Below, one piece after another: positions 17,281 to 26,293 of a stretch of 64,000 nt of DNA. The position numbers and the translations under genes are program-made. This DNA comes from Candidatus Limnocylindrales bacterium (GTDB taxonomy: Bacteria > Moduliflexota > Moduliflexia > Moduliflexales > JAUQPW01), in contig DATMBG010000002.1 of NCBI GenBank assembly GCA_035559535.1, positions 1-64,000 on the forward strand, given 5' to 3'. Position 1 is the first letter of the stretch, and every line of letters begins with the position of its first letter. The notes under the pieces are model-generated. The model searched no databases and was not told the DNA's origin. It saw only the letters and a program-made list of their open reading frames with translations.

Positions 17281-18485
17281 AAGAATCGGAATTCTCAGAT
17301 CCAGTAGTTTTATCTCCTTAGGATAAGCTCTAGAGAGATTACCAGCTTGGTTGATTCTTCACAATGACACGACTCGCTCTTCTGAATTGTAACTTGCTTG
17401 AATTAAATATGACGATGAATTAGAGCAATAGCCATGCCAACCAGCTTGTATCACTTCAGCACAGCATCTTCTAGACCGGAAGAAAGCTCCGGATTTATCC
17501 GGTAAAGGGACGGGATTGAAGAGGAAAAGGATTCTATAAAATCTCTCTGCCCTTCAGGCAGCTTCTTCAGGGTAGAGGATCTTATATCAGTAAGTGTAAA
17601 GGGTAGGGACCTACCTCCATCCTCCTTGCATGGGGGGAGGGAAGGGTTTTCAAAGGTATTTTTTGACCTCACCCCTCCAATTCCCATTCCCCACGAGGGA
17701 AGAGGAGATTGGGGATCCAAGCCATCCTCGAGTACCCCCTTCCCGATCTGGGAGGTCAGGAGGCATAGGCATCAGGATAAGGATAAAAGGTCTCATCAGA
17801 GGGTGAACAGTTGGTAACCCCCGCCGCAAGTCGGGGAATTCATAAATTTAGAATTTTTTCAAGTTCTCTGGTGGCGGTCTATTAAACAGGTTACCCCACC
17901 GGAGCTCACCTTCTTATCTTGATCTGTAGGGGGGAGCAGGGGATCAGGTGGGAAAAAACCTATCCTTGAAAGAGGGAGGGGTTATCTATTGTTGTCTATT
18001 AAGGCCCCACATGGGCACCTTTACCCAGTAGGCGGCCCTCCTCAGTGGGAATTGACAGGATACACCTCCTTCAATCCGAAGTGGCATTATTTTTGCGAGT
18101 TGTCAAGGCTTTAGGTTCATAAAGCAGAGGTATGATGAAGCTCTTCCATAAATCCAGGACAGGCCTATGGAAACAGGGGTTTATTTCCCTTCAACGCACT
18201 CAGGCAAACCAAGAGGAGGACGTAAAGTGGATGACCTATTTCAAAGAGGATTCGGTCCATAGGAATAGAGGAAGTGATCCTGGATGGCCCTGGAGAGGAG
18301 AAAAGGGAAATTTATAAAACCTATAAAGCCGTTGTAGGAGACCGGGGGAACAGGGTCTTAATGGCATTTACGGAGATTAACAATTTATGCAGAATTGGAG
18401 CTCCAGGCAGGGGTCCTAGAGAATCCTTTTTCCCTCAGGACTTTTCCCTTAACCCTCCTGTTTCGACATGGAACAAGAATCCAGC
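17281..18485. other. 1.2 kb region without a convincing gene
   Basis: It contains pyrimidine-rich, repeat-like DNA at about 17610-17760 and a GGTAACC...GGTTACC region at about 17815-17895. A sigma-54-like promoter sequence lies at 18082-18097. A 61-codon plus-strand frame starts at 18132 after AGAGG, and a second frame runs on to 18495, but neither resembles a known family and composition is poor. I do not call a gene. Confidence 0.5.
18082..18097 (+). promoter_or_regulatory. Possible sigma-54 promoter
   Basis: TGGCATTATTTTTGCG has GG and GC exactly ten bases apart, as in -24/-12 promoters. It points away from the NtrC-type activator gene at 19.6 kb and towards the unassigned 18.1-18.5 kb stretch. 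One isolated match can be chance. Confidence 0.3.
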
Positions 18486-19595
18486 TCAAGTTTGACAGAT
18501 AGGGAGTGTAAAGGAAATATGGGTCCCTTTTCCCGGAATGCTTTTAATCTCTGGTTTTGTATCGTGGAGGTCTAAAATATATTTAACGATGGTTAACCCT
18601 AAGCCGGTACCGGGGATATTTTCCGTTTCTTTGGTCTTAATGCGATAAAATTTATCAAAGATGTAGGGTAGATTGGCTTCATCGATTCCAATTCCGTTAT
18701 CTATCACGCTGATTTTGGCTTTTTTATCCTCCTGTATATTTTCTACACGAATTAGGATATCTCCGCCCTTGAAGGAGTATTTAATCGCATTACTTAAAAG
18801 ATTGGTAAGGACCAATCTTAATTGGAACTTATTTCCATAAACCCAGAGGTTGGGTTCAGAAATTTCTATTTTGATCCGATGGTTAGGCGTTTTCAATTCA
18901 CTGGTACCGGAGATTCCCAGGTTTATGAGTTCCAGCAGGAAAATTTTCTCTTTTTCGAGTTTTTCTTTGCTCGTGGTGGTTTCCAGGTAGTTCAATTCTA
19001 GAAGGTCTTTGACGAGCTCCTTAAGTCCGATGGTTTGATTTTGAAGCATATGCAAGAACTGTTGTCGATCTGCTTCTGTCATGGATTCAGTCATGAGCAT
19101 TTTACAAATACTTTCAATGGAGGCAATGGGGGTTTTAAGCTCGTGGGCTGTAATTCGTAGAAGGTTCTGCAAGTCTTCCAGTTTCTCTAAGATAGGGTCT
19201 TGAAATCCTTTTCTAAATTCTTCGGTCCTCTTGAGCCGCGCTCTAACCGCAATGATGAGATCTTCGAGCTTAAAGGGTTTCGTGATATATTCATCCACCC
19301 CAAGGGATTTTCCTTGACGGATCTCTTCCTCTCCAGTTTTGGCTGTTAAAAAGATAAAAGGGATAGGGATGAGGTTTTGATGATTATGGACTCTTTGATA
19401 CAACTCGTAGCCATCCATTTCCGGCATGATGATATCCGAAATAATTAAATCCGGTTTGAGTCCATTTTTTAAAAGCTCTAAAGCCTCCACTCCTGTTCGA
19501 GCTGTAACCACATGAAATTGTTCTTTCATTAACAACTCCATGACCAAGGTCCTCAGAGTTTCATCATCTTCTACTACTAAAATCGTAGGATGCAT
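18486..19595 (-). CDS. Receiver-histidine kinase hybrid
   Basis: 369 residues. An N-terminal receiver (phosphoacceptor D54, K106) is followed by a HisKA domain with H-box AHELKTP (H151), then HATPase_c with N-box NLLSNAIKYS, G1 DNGIGI and G2 GTGLGLTIV. No membrane segment or PAS domain, so it is a soluble kinase whose own input is a receiver: a relay node. It follows the NtrC-type regulator with 37 bases between, probably in one operon, and may act upstream or downstream of it. Confidence 0.88.
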   Translation of the reverse strand: MHPTILVVEDDETLRTLVMELLMKEQFHVVTARTGVEALELLKNGLKPDLIISDIIMPEMDGYELYQRVHNHQNLIPIPFIFLTAKTGEEEIRQGKSLGVDEYITKPFKLEDLIIAVRARLKRTEEFRKGFQDPILEKLEDLQNLLRITAHELKTPIASIESICKMLMTESMTEADRQQFLHMLQNQTIGLKELVKDLLELNYLETTTSKEKLEKEKIFLLELINLGISGTSELKTPNHRIKIEISEPNLWVYGNKFQLRLVLTNLLSNAIKYSFKGGDILIRVENIQEDKKAKISVIDNGIGIDEANLPYIFDKFYRIKTKETENIPGTGLGLTIVKYILDLHDTKPEIKSIPGKGTHISFTLPICQT

Positions 19596-19632
19596 AGTAG
19601 GTAATTTTTATTCAAGAAGACGGACACATGGT

Positions 19633-21060
19633 TTATTCTTCGGTTACAAGCTGATACTTTTCTAATTTTCTATAAAGGGTTGTTCGGCCAATACCCAACT
19701 CTTTAGCGGCTTGAGAAACATTTCCCTTTGTAAGCTTCAGGGCATGTTGGAGTACTCTTTTTTCAACCTCATCAAAGGGTAAAATTTTATCCGGTTCAAG
19801 GCCCGGTAAAGAGATTTCTGTAGAGGGAGGAGGCACCAGGATATCTTTATCTTCTTCCACCGAGGTTTTCTCCAAATCAGGTATTAAGTTTTGAATATCT
19901 CGGGGAAGGACTTCTAACTCAAGCCGCTCATTGTTACGGGATAAGATTAAGGCCCGTTGAATAACATTTTCCAGTTCCCGAATATTACCTTTCCAGGGGT
20001 GGGCCGAGAGCGCTTCCATAGCTTTAGGCGAAACACTGGAGATCTTCTTACCGAATTCCTGAGAGTACTTATTCAGGAAATGAAAGACCAGGAGAGGAAT
20101 ATCCTCTCGACGTTCTCGCAGAGGGGGCAGGTAAATGGGGAACACTGCGATTCGATAGTAAAGATCTTCTCGAAAATTTTTAGCTTTGACTTCTGCTTCT
20201 AGATCTTTATTGGTTGCGGCAATAATCCGCACATCAACCTGTACCTTTTTCTTACCCCCCACAGGATCAAAGGATTTCTCCTGAATAACACGCAGGATTT
20301 TGGCTTGAGTCACCAGGCTCATTTCGCCGATTTCATCGAGGAATAAAGTACCACCGTCCGCCTGCTCAAATTTTCCTTGCCTTCTCTCAATAGCTCCCGT
20401 AAAAGCTCCTTTCTCGTGCCCAAAGAGCTCACTTTCTAAAAGAGTTTCCGGGATAGCTGCACAATTAATATCAACAAAAGGTCCATCTCGACGATGACTA
20501 TTATAATGGATGGCTCTAGCGATAAGCTCCTTACCGGTTCCACTTTCCCCATGGATAAGAATAGATACATCGGTGTTGAGAACACTTTCAAGCTGAGCGA
20601 AGATCTCTTTCATCTTGGCACTCGAGCCTATGATATTACTAAAAACATGCTTTTCCTGGAGTTGATGTTTTAATCGTCGAAGTTCTTGGGCTAGTGTGTA
20701 CTTTTCCATGGCGTTCTGGATCAAAATTCTCAATTTATCTTCCGATATCGGTTTCAGCAGATAGTCATAAGCACCGAGTTTCATGGCTTCCACAGCCTTT
20801 TCCACCGTGTGATCCGCAGTAAGCATAATAATGGGAAGCTGGTCATCTCGTTTTTTGATTTCTTTTAAGGCATCTAATCCCTCCAGAACGGGCATCATCA
20901 CATCCATTAAAACAACATCGGGTTTTTGACTCAGGAGCTCTAAGCACTCTTCTCCATTCTGGGCTTGTATAACCTGATATCCCCATTTCTCAATCCAATA
21001 ACACAGGAGCTTTCGAAAATTGGGATCATCGTCGGCTATTAGGACTAACTTTTCCTTCAT
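19633..21060 (-). CDS. NtrC-family sigma-54 response regulator
   Basis: 475 residues: receiver (D53, K103), AAA+ domain with Walker A GESGTGKE (171-178), sigma-54 contact loop GAFTGA (218-223), Walker [12 protein letters not shown], and a C-terminal Fis-type helix-turn-helix ([20 protein letters not shown]). It activates sigma-54 promoters when phosphorylated. The neighbouring soluble hybrid kinase is the likely partner. Targets cannot be read here. Confidence 0.92.
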   Translation of the reverse strand: MKEKLVLIADDDPNFRKLLCYWIEKWGYQVIQAQNGEECLELLSQKPDVVLMDVMMPVLEGLDALKEIKKRDDQLPIIMLTADHTVEKAVEAMKLGAYDYLLKPISEDKLRILIQNAMEKYTLAQELRRLKHQLQEKHVFSNIIGSSAKMKEIFAQLESVLNTDVSILIHGESGTGKELIARAIHYNSHRRDGPFVDINCAAIPETLLESELFGHEKGAFTGAIERRQGKFEQADGGTLFLDEIGEMSLVTQAKILRVIQEKSFDPVGGKKKVQVDVRIIAATNKDLEAEVKAKNFREDLYYRIAVFPIYLPPLRERREDIPLLVFHFLNKYSQEFGKKISSVSPKAMEALSAHPWKGNIRELENVIQRALILSRNNERLELEVLPRDIQNLIPDLEKTSVEEDKDILVPPPSTEISLPGLEPDKILPFDEVEKRVLQHALKLTKGNVSQAAKELGIGRTTLYRKLEKYQLVTEE

Positions 21061-21484
21061 AATTCATCTCTTTAAATAAAAAGAAGACATAAGTAAAGAA
21101 AAATCTTATTAAGATTTATTTATTATTATGAAATTCTACCATAAAAAATTGTAGAATGAATTAAGAGTCCTGTCAAAGAAAAAGTAAAGCACCTTGTAAT
21201 TTTGTGTTGAAAAAGCTCACTGAGTCCTTCTCCCTTAAGACATTCAGATCTTGGGAAGACTAAAACGGTAGGAGCGTTTTAACCCATAGCCGATGAAAGT
21301 TATATCCATAAAAAACTCCCCATTCATTCAAACAAAAAATATCCAGGAGCAGAGATAAATCTGCCCCTTTGTTTTTATCGGCCAAGGAATTTTATCAGCT
21401 AAAGAAGATGAGGAATGGTTAGAAGATAAAGAAGGCAGATAAAGAAGGCAGATGATGAGGACAGCATCAGAACCCTTACAGATC
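21061..21484. other. Intergenic, nothing clear
   Basis: 424 bases between efp and the NtrC gene, both on the minus strand. It is AT-rich with a short tandem GATAAAGAAGGCA repeat near 21424-21450. I see no gene and no clear terminator. Confidence 0.5.
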
Positions 21485-22045
21485 CTATGCCCTGCTGAGA
21501 TATTTACCTTCTGTGGTATCGACTTTAATTACATCACCTTCTTGAATAAAAGGCGGCACTTGAACTACAAGTCCTGTTTCCAAAGTAGCCGGTTTACTTC
21601 CCCGATCAACCGTTGCTCCTTTTAACGTGGGTTCCGTAGAAACAACCTTTAATTCCGCCACCAAAGGTAATTCGATACCCACCGGCTTTCCTTCATAAAA
21701 CTCTACCTGGATTTTGGTATTGGGAGTCAGATAAAAGACACTATCTCCTAATATCTCTGCCGGAATACTGATCTGTTCATAAGTTTCTGTATTCATAAAG
21801 TAATAATCCGTGGCATCATTATATAAATATTCCATTTCGGTTTCTTCCAAAACCACGCGTTCCACTCGATCTTCTGAACGGAACCGGTATTCAATCAGGG
21901 AGCCCGTTTTGAGATTCCTCAGCTTGGTTTGAACCATACCCCGCCAGTTCCCGGGGGTAACATGCTGGAAACTAACTACCTTATACAGATCCCCATTATG
22001 GATGATGGTCATACCCCGTCGCAACTGAGTCGCTGGTAACATCAT
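21485..22045 (-). CDS. efp: Elongation factor P
   Basis: EF-P relieves ribosome stalling at proline runs. Length 186 and the three-domain plan (KOW-like N-terminal, two OB domains) are normal, with [14 protein letters not shown] and the C-terminal [21 protein letters not shown] region partly matching the family signature. The tip loop that normally carries the modified Lys34 (PGKG) or Arg32 reads PGNWRG, so the tip residue aligns with Asn33. Lysine beta-lysylation or arginine rhamnosylation at that place is therefore unlikely. GGAGG lies upstream of the ATG pair. Confidence 0.93.
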   Translation of the reverse strand: MMLPATQLRRGMTIIHNGDLYKVVSFQHVTPGNWRGMVQTKLRNLKTGSLIEYRFRSEDRVERVVLEETEMEYLYNDATDYYFMNTETYEQISIPAEILGDSVFYLTPNTKIQVEFYEGKPVGIELPLVAELKVVSTEPTLKGATVDRGSKPATLETGLVVQVPPFIQEGDVIKVDTTEGKYLSRA

Positions 22046-22348
22046 AGGTGCCCTTGCCTCCTACTTTAAATCAAACAGGTTCTTATAAGAATTCTCCTTG
22101 TAATCTGTCATCTACACAACGTTTACAAGACCAGAGTGTTAGCTAAGTAATCGATCACAAACCCGTCCTTATATATCCACGGAGGAAACGACCATAGAAA
22201 TCCTGTCATTTCTTATGACCGTTTACTTAAAAAATCGCGTTCACTAATCTAAGTTAATATACAAAACCGTCGAGTTAAAAGTCAATCTCTTTTCTTTTGA
22301 ATTGTCACTGAAAACCATCAACCAGGATCCGAGATTGCCAACCTGGTT
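22046..22348. other. Intergenic, nothing clear
   Basis: 303 bases between the cytidylate-kinase-like gene and efp, both on the minus strand. It probably holds the efp promoter, but I see no convincing element. Confidence 0.4.
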
Positions 22349-23188
22349 CTACCATCCTTGCGGCCACTCGGCCCCTGGCGGGATTTCTACGATGGCTACA
22401 TTATTGATAACTTCCCGGACTCCACGAACAGAAAGCGCCTTTTCTTCTACTTTTCGTTTTTCCTCTTCACTGCGGACGATTCCTTCCAGAGTAACGACCC
22501 CATGGGCATTGACCTGTACCCTCATATAGGAAGAGCTTGAAGCTTCATCGGTAATGACGATCTCTACTTTTTTTGCCAGGGCCAATCTTTTAAGCATTTC
22601 CATGGATTCCGAACTGGCTGCCTGTAATTCTGGAGATTTTACAGCCTGTGCAATGAAATCGGCGGCGGTTGCAATACTTATATGTTCGGTGTTGATGACC
22701 AGATCGTAAAAGTTCGGATCGGCCTCATCGATATCAAATAAATATCTCATAAAACCGGTCCTCTCCCGATCATTCTGGCGAATTAGCTCTTCGGCAGTTT
22801 CCCGGCTGACCCCCTGATCTTCCATTACGCGTTTTATTCTGAGCTCATAGGGGCTGATCATCTTGACCCGTAATACACCCGGCACATCTTTTAAGATCAT
22901 ATGCCCACCACGACCCATGATAATGACATTTCCCATACAAGCAATCTCATAGATCAAGGACTGAAGGAGGTCCAGGTAAATTTCTTGACTTCGGAAAAAT
23001 CTATCCAGGAATCCGGGTTTTTCTTCGTTAACGACCTTTTCCAACTCTGTCTTAAACCGTCCATAGTCTGAAACCATCTCATGAATTTTGGCCTTATCAA
23101 TCAGACTATAGCCTAAAATCTTCGCCAGCCTATTGGCCGTGGCATTGCCCCCACTACCTAGCTGCCTGGAGATGGTAATAATGGCCAT
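22349..23188 (-). CDS. Cytidylate-kinase-like P-loop protein with C-terminal BON domain
   Basis: 279 residues from ATG 23188 (MAIITISRQLGSGG). The first about 190 residues match the cytidylate-kinase-like family: P-loop SRQLGSGGN, a GRGGH block, and an RxxxxR lid region with ETAEELIRQNDRERTGF. The last about 80 residues form a BON domain (VQVNAHGVVTLEGIVRSEEEKRKV ... VRGVREVINNVAIV pattern), usually a periplasmic or membrane-binding module, here in a protein with no signal peptide. The upstream in-frame extension is formed by an inverted repeat, so I exclude it. Confidence 0.75.
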   Translation of the reverse strand: MAIITISRQLGSGGNATANRLAKILGYSLIDKAKIHEMVSDYGRFKTELEKVVNEEKPGFLDRFFRSQEIYLDLLQSLIYEIACMGNVIIMGRGGHMILKDVPGVLRVKMISPYELRIKRVMEDQGVSRETAEELIRQNDRERTGFMRYLFDIDEADPNFYDLVINTEHISIATAADFIAQAVKSPELQAASSESMEMLKRLALAKKVEIVITDEASSSSYMRVQVNAHGVVTLEGIVRSEEEKRKVEEKALSVRGVREVINNVAIVEIPPGAEWPQGW

Positions 23189-23200
23189 TTTTATCTGTTG

Positions 23201-23266
23201 CCCGTTGTCAGTTGTGCGTCGTTTTTCACCGTATAGGACTCCAGACAACGGACAACTGACAACGGG
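23201..23266. repeat. Inverted repeat of GTTGTCAGTTGT type
   Basis: Perfect 15-bp arms CCCGTTGTCAGTTGT and ACAACTGACAACGGG separated by 36 bases, between two minus-strand signalling genes. Similar GTTGTC heptamer units occur near 63.18 kb and 63.25 kb. Confidence 0.7.
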
Positions 23267-23269
23267 TTA

Positions 23270-24193
23270 TCAAGTTTTTCTGAGTACTTGATAATTGCTC
23301 CCCTTAATTCTCTTGGCGGTTTTCTTAACTTCTGCGATCACCTGACCAATTTCACTGGGAGAGGCAAATTCCTTATAGTCGCTTAAAACAACCGCAATGG
23401 AGATGGTGGTAATAGGAAAGTCCCGTTCGATACCCTCCCGATCAACCCCTCGAAAGCTCCCTTTTTGAAGATGCTCTGGATGATAATAAGAAAGAATTTT
23501 TTCATCGAACTCTTTGATAACCCGCTGGCAGATGACTTCAAATTTCTCAGGCGTGGAAATCACGATAAAATCGTCCCCGCCGATGTGACCCACAAAGTCA
23601 TCTTCATTCCCTTCTAACATAACCGTCCCTGCAATCACCCGGGCCGTCATTTGAATCACTTTATTGGCCATGTTAAACCCGTAATTGTCTGCATAAGCTT
23701 TAAAATTATCCAAATCCATGTAACATACCGCGTAGGTAGTTTTACTTTCAATTCGGGACTGGATCTCCCGCTCGACGGCCGCAGCCCCCGGTAAATTCGT
23801 AGAAGGATCCCGGTCCATCACCAATCGGGTTCTCCGAATCAGAGATCGAGCCCTCGCCAGAAGCTCCTTTAAATCGAAGGGTTTTCCTATATAATCATCG
23901 GCTCCCTCATCCAGTCCGTAGATGCGATCTTCAATGCTGTTTTTAGCCGTCAGTACAATGACAGGAATTTTGGATAGAAAAATATTTTTCTTAATCATGC
24001 GACAAACCTGAAACCCATCTATCTTTGGCATCATGATATCCAGTATGACGAGATCAGGAGTATACATCTTTAGCTTTTCCAGAGCATCTTCGCCATCCTC
24101 AGCCAGAATACACTCGTACCCCATATATTTAAATCCGGCGCTGAGGACCTCTCGGATCCCAGGGTTATCATCAACAATCAAAACCTTTTCCAC
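23270..24193 (-). CDS. Receiver-GGDEF response regulator
   Basis: 307 residues: receiver (D52, K104) and a GGDEF-type domain whose signature reads GGDDF (205-209) rather than GGDEF/GGEEF. The GGDEF-domain metal/substrate block DLDNFKAYADNYG is present. It may be a diguanylate cyclase, or a weak or inactive one because the fourth signature residue is Asp. The upstream minus-strand neighbours include other two-component genes. Confidence 0.82.
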   Translation of the reverse strand: MEKVLIVDDNPGIREVLSAGFKYMGYECILAEDGEDALEKLKMYTPDLVILDIMMPKIDGFQVCRMIKKNIFLSKIPVIVLTAKNSIEDRIYGLDEGADDYIGKPFDLKELLARARSLIRRTRLVMDRDPSTNLPGAAAVEREIQSRIESKTTYAVCYMDLDNFKAYADNYGFNMANKVIQMTARVIAGTVMLEGNEDDFVGHIGGDDFIVISTPEKFEVICQRVIKEFDEKILSYYHPEHLQKGSFRGVDREGIERDFPITTISIAVVLSDYKEFASPSEIGQVIAEVKKTAKRIKGSNYQVLRKT

Positions 24194-24305
24194 TTTCCAA
24201 ACCTCTTAAAGCAGTGTGGTAACAGAAAACTTTTTTCCCGGCCTGTCACTCCCACCTGCTTCCCTCCTGCTTAACTGGCCCACTCGTTATAAGTTAAGAA
24301 AGATC

Positions 24306-24334
24306 TTGACAGCTCTGTAGACAACGGATATTAT
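24306..24334 (+). promoter_or_regulatory. Sigma-70 promoter
   Basis: TTGACA (24306-24311), 17-base spacer, TATTAT (24329-24334). It lies 79 bases before the small basic protein gene at 24413. Confidence 0.75.
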
Positions 24335-24412
24335 ATAGACGTTAAATAGGAAACAAGGTTTTAAATTTATGGATAATCTCTTATAAATTTCTGACCCTGG
24401 AGGTGTTACCCT

Positions 24413-24565
24413 ATGGCGTCCCCTACAGCTCGTGTTACCAATATTAGAAAGCGTAAAAAAACCAAAATGGGAAAAGCCCGAAAGAAATGGATTCGAAAAT
24501 ACGGGACAACCCCCTCTCTAGATGCCATTCTGGATGGAGGTAAATTGCCTAAAACAGGTTCATAA
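24413..24565 (+). CDS. Small basic protein (50 aa), possibly nucleic-acid binding
   Basis: 50 residues, with very basic stretches (RKRKKTKMGKARKKW) and a tail ending LPKTGS. Strong support as a real gene: GGAGGTG at the right spacing before the ATG, and a near-consensus promoter upstream. The K/R-rich core recalls small ribosome-associated or RNA-binding proteins, but I do not recognise a named family. The final LPKTG looks like a sortase motif but lacks the hydrophobic tail and signal peptide, so it is probably chance. Confidence 0.7.
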   Translation: MASPTARVTNIRKRKKTKMGKARKKWIRKYGTTPSLDAILDGGKLPKTGS

Positions 24566-24721
24566 CCCTTTAACGTCTTCACAGGATCTGAGCCTGGATT
24601 TATTAAACCCGGAGGATCAAGGTATTACTTGATTTCATACCTTCATCTTCTCAGAAAGTCAACCCTTTTCTACAACACAAGTGCATCTTAACTTAAGTTT
24701 TTTGGCGAGGAGTAAAAATTC

Positions 24722-25708
24722 ATGGGGCGATATGACTTTGTGCGTGTTTTGAAGGTTGTTCTTTTAGCCTCGGTTCTTTATTCAGCAGGTTGTAATAATG
24801 AGAATGGAGGTCCTTCAACCCCTCCGGGGCCTGGAAACGTAATGGGAAAAATTACCGGCACCATCAGTGGCGGGCCCATTGCAGGCTCTACAGTCCGAAT
24901 TGGAGGGGCAGCAGCAACCACCACTAGTAATGGAGATTATATTATACCCGGAAGTTTTAGTGGAGTGGTAGGAATTAATGTCGATGGTCCTTCACAATAT
25001 CCTAGACAGGTCACAAAGGATTTATCCCGTAGCCTTGTGGCCAATATCGATGTCATTGAAAAAACCGGTGCCTTTAGTTTACAGTTTTACAGGCAACTGG
25101 TTCGCGATGCGGAAGAAAGCCTTTTCTTACGCCCCACCAATCGATGGGAAGGTTCGGAGCCTACCTTCTTTATCGACACCAGCCCTGAAATCGGTACCGG
25201 AGCCCCCATCCCTTCAAGCACGGTGGATACTGTAAAAAGTGTCATCCGCCAAAGCATGCCGGTTTTTACCAAGGGATTTATCACAGGCTCTCGAATTACG
25301 GTAACCAGTAATCCCCCCGCCGAATTAACTTCAGGAACCATTATTATTAAATTTGACCATACTATTCTCCAAAGAGGTGCCTTTGGGGTTACCCGAACCC
25401 AAACCTTCGGAAATCGAATCGATGCAGCGGTAACACGGTTAGTATTAAATCCTAATTTTCCCTTTGACGAGTTAACCTCCCATGAATTAGGCCATGCCGT
25501 AGGATTTTTCCATGCATCGGACCGACCTTCTGTCATGGTTGCCGTAGGAAGTTGCGGATGTGGTCTATTTACCCAGGATGATCAGGTACATATGAAAATC
25601 AACTACAGCAGACCGGCCGGAAATACCGATATCGATAACGATCCCCCGGACGCCATTACCAAATCCCTGGCTAAACGGGAAGTTATTGAAATTGTGTGCA
25701 GGAAATGA
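24722..25708 (+). CDS. Lipoprotein zinc metalloprotease, metzincin (matrixin-like)
   Basis: 328 residues. The signal ends in a lipobox (SAGC, Cys24), then a Pro/Gly-rich linker and a carboxypeptidase-regulatory-like beta domain (GTISGGPIAGSTVRI). The catalytic domain carries HELGHAVGFFH (H254, E255, H258, H264), the full metzincin zinc site, with Met272 (SVMV) as the Met-turn. A CGCG cluster follows. It should be an envelope-anchored peptidase. It shares the strand with the small protein 157 bases upstream. Confidence 0.85.
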   Translation: MGRYDFVRVLKVVLLASVLYSAGCNNENGGPSTPPGPGNVMGKITGTISGGPIAGSTVRIGGAAATTTSNGDYIIPGSFSGVVGINVDGPSQYPRQVTKDLSRSLVANIDVIEKTGAFSLQFYRQLVRDAEESLFLRPTNRWEGSEPTFFIDTSPEIGTGAPIPSSTVDTVKSVIRQSMPVFTKGFITGSRITVTSNPPAELTSGTIIIKFDHTILQRGAFGVTRTQTFGNRIDAAVTRLVLNPNFPFDELTSHELGHAVGFFHASDRPSVMVAVGSCGCGLFTQDDQVHMKINYSRPAGNTDIDNDPPDAITKSLAKREVIEIVCRK

Positions 25709-25727
25709 CTACGGACCCTTGTATTTT

Positions 25728-26291
25728 TTAATTCCTTAATTCAACACTTTGAATCACCGTGTACTCCGGCCCGGTTGGTTTTAAATCGCTTCGAATAAGA
25801 TGGATGTGATTGACCTGGAGAACACCAAATTCTGTATTTACCACCGTTTCCACCGTCCTTAACAAATTGCTTTTGTTCTTTTCGGATTTAACCCGCCCGA
25901 GGGTAATATGGGGTTTAAACACACCTTCTTCAATGGCAAATCCTAAGCCATGAAGACCCTGCTCCAGTCGGTGTTGAATTTTCTGAAGGGCTTCCTGGAC
26001 ATCCTGAACCCCCACCCAGATGACTCGCGGATATCGAAGGTTTGGAAACGCTCCTACGCGGGCTATGGAAATCTGAAAAGGACCGGTTCCTTGGGTACTT
26101 TCCTGCATCACCCGAACGATATCCTCGATCTGGGATTCAGAGGTATCTCCGAGAAACTTAAGGGTCAAGTGAATATTTTCCGGTTCAACCCATTTGACGG
26201 ATACTCCAGATTCTTTTAAGATATTTTGAACTTCTACGATCTTTTGAAGAACCTCCTCCGAAATTTTTATAGCAATGAAAGACCGGATCAT
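25728..26291 (-). CDS. thpR: RNA 2',3'-cyclic phosphodiesterase
   Basis: 187 residues of the 2H phosphoesterase family with the two catalytic motifs HLTL (H41) and HITL (H128). It opens 2',3'-cyclic phosphate ends of RNA; formerly called 2'-5' RNA ligase. It follows cinA with only two bases between, at the end of the run proA-proB-pgpA-cinA-thpR. Confidence 0.9.
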   Translation of the reverse strand: MIRSFIAIKISEEVLQKIVEVQNILKESGVSVKWVEPENIHLTLKFLGDTSESQIEDIVRVMQESTQGTGPFQISIARVGAFPNLRYPRVIWVGVQDVQEALQKIQHRLEQGLHGLGFAIEEGVFKPHITLGRVKSEKNKSNLLRTVETVVNTEFGVLQVNHIHLIRSDLKPTGPEYTVIQSVELRN

Positions 26292-26293
26292 AA

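Noticed and set aside
17451-17817. Open frames on both strands in pyrimidine-rich DNA
   Set aside because: Translations are low-complexity and the stretch matches the dispersed repeat style; no start signals.
24548-24565. LPKTG at the end of the small basic protein as a sortase signal
   Set aside because: No signal peptide and no hydrophobic tail follow; the host looks Gram-negative.
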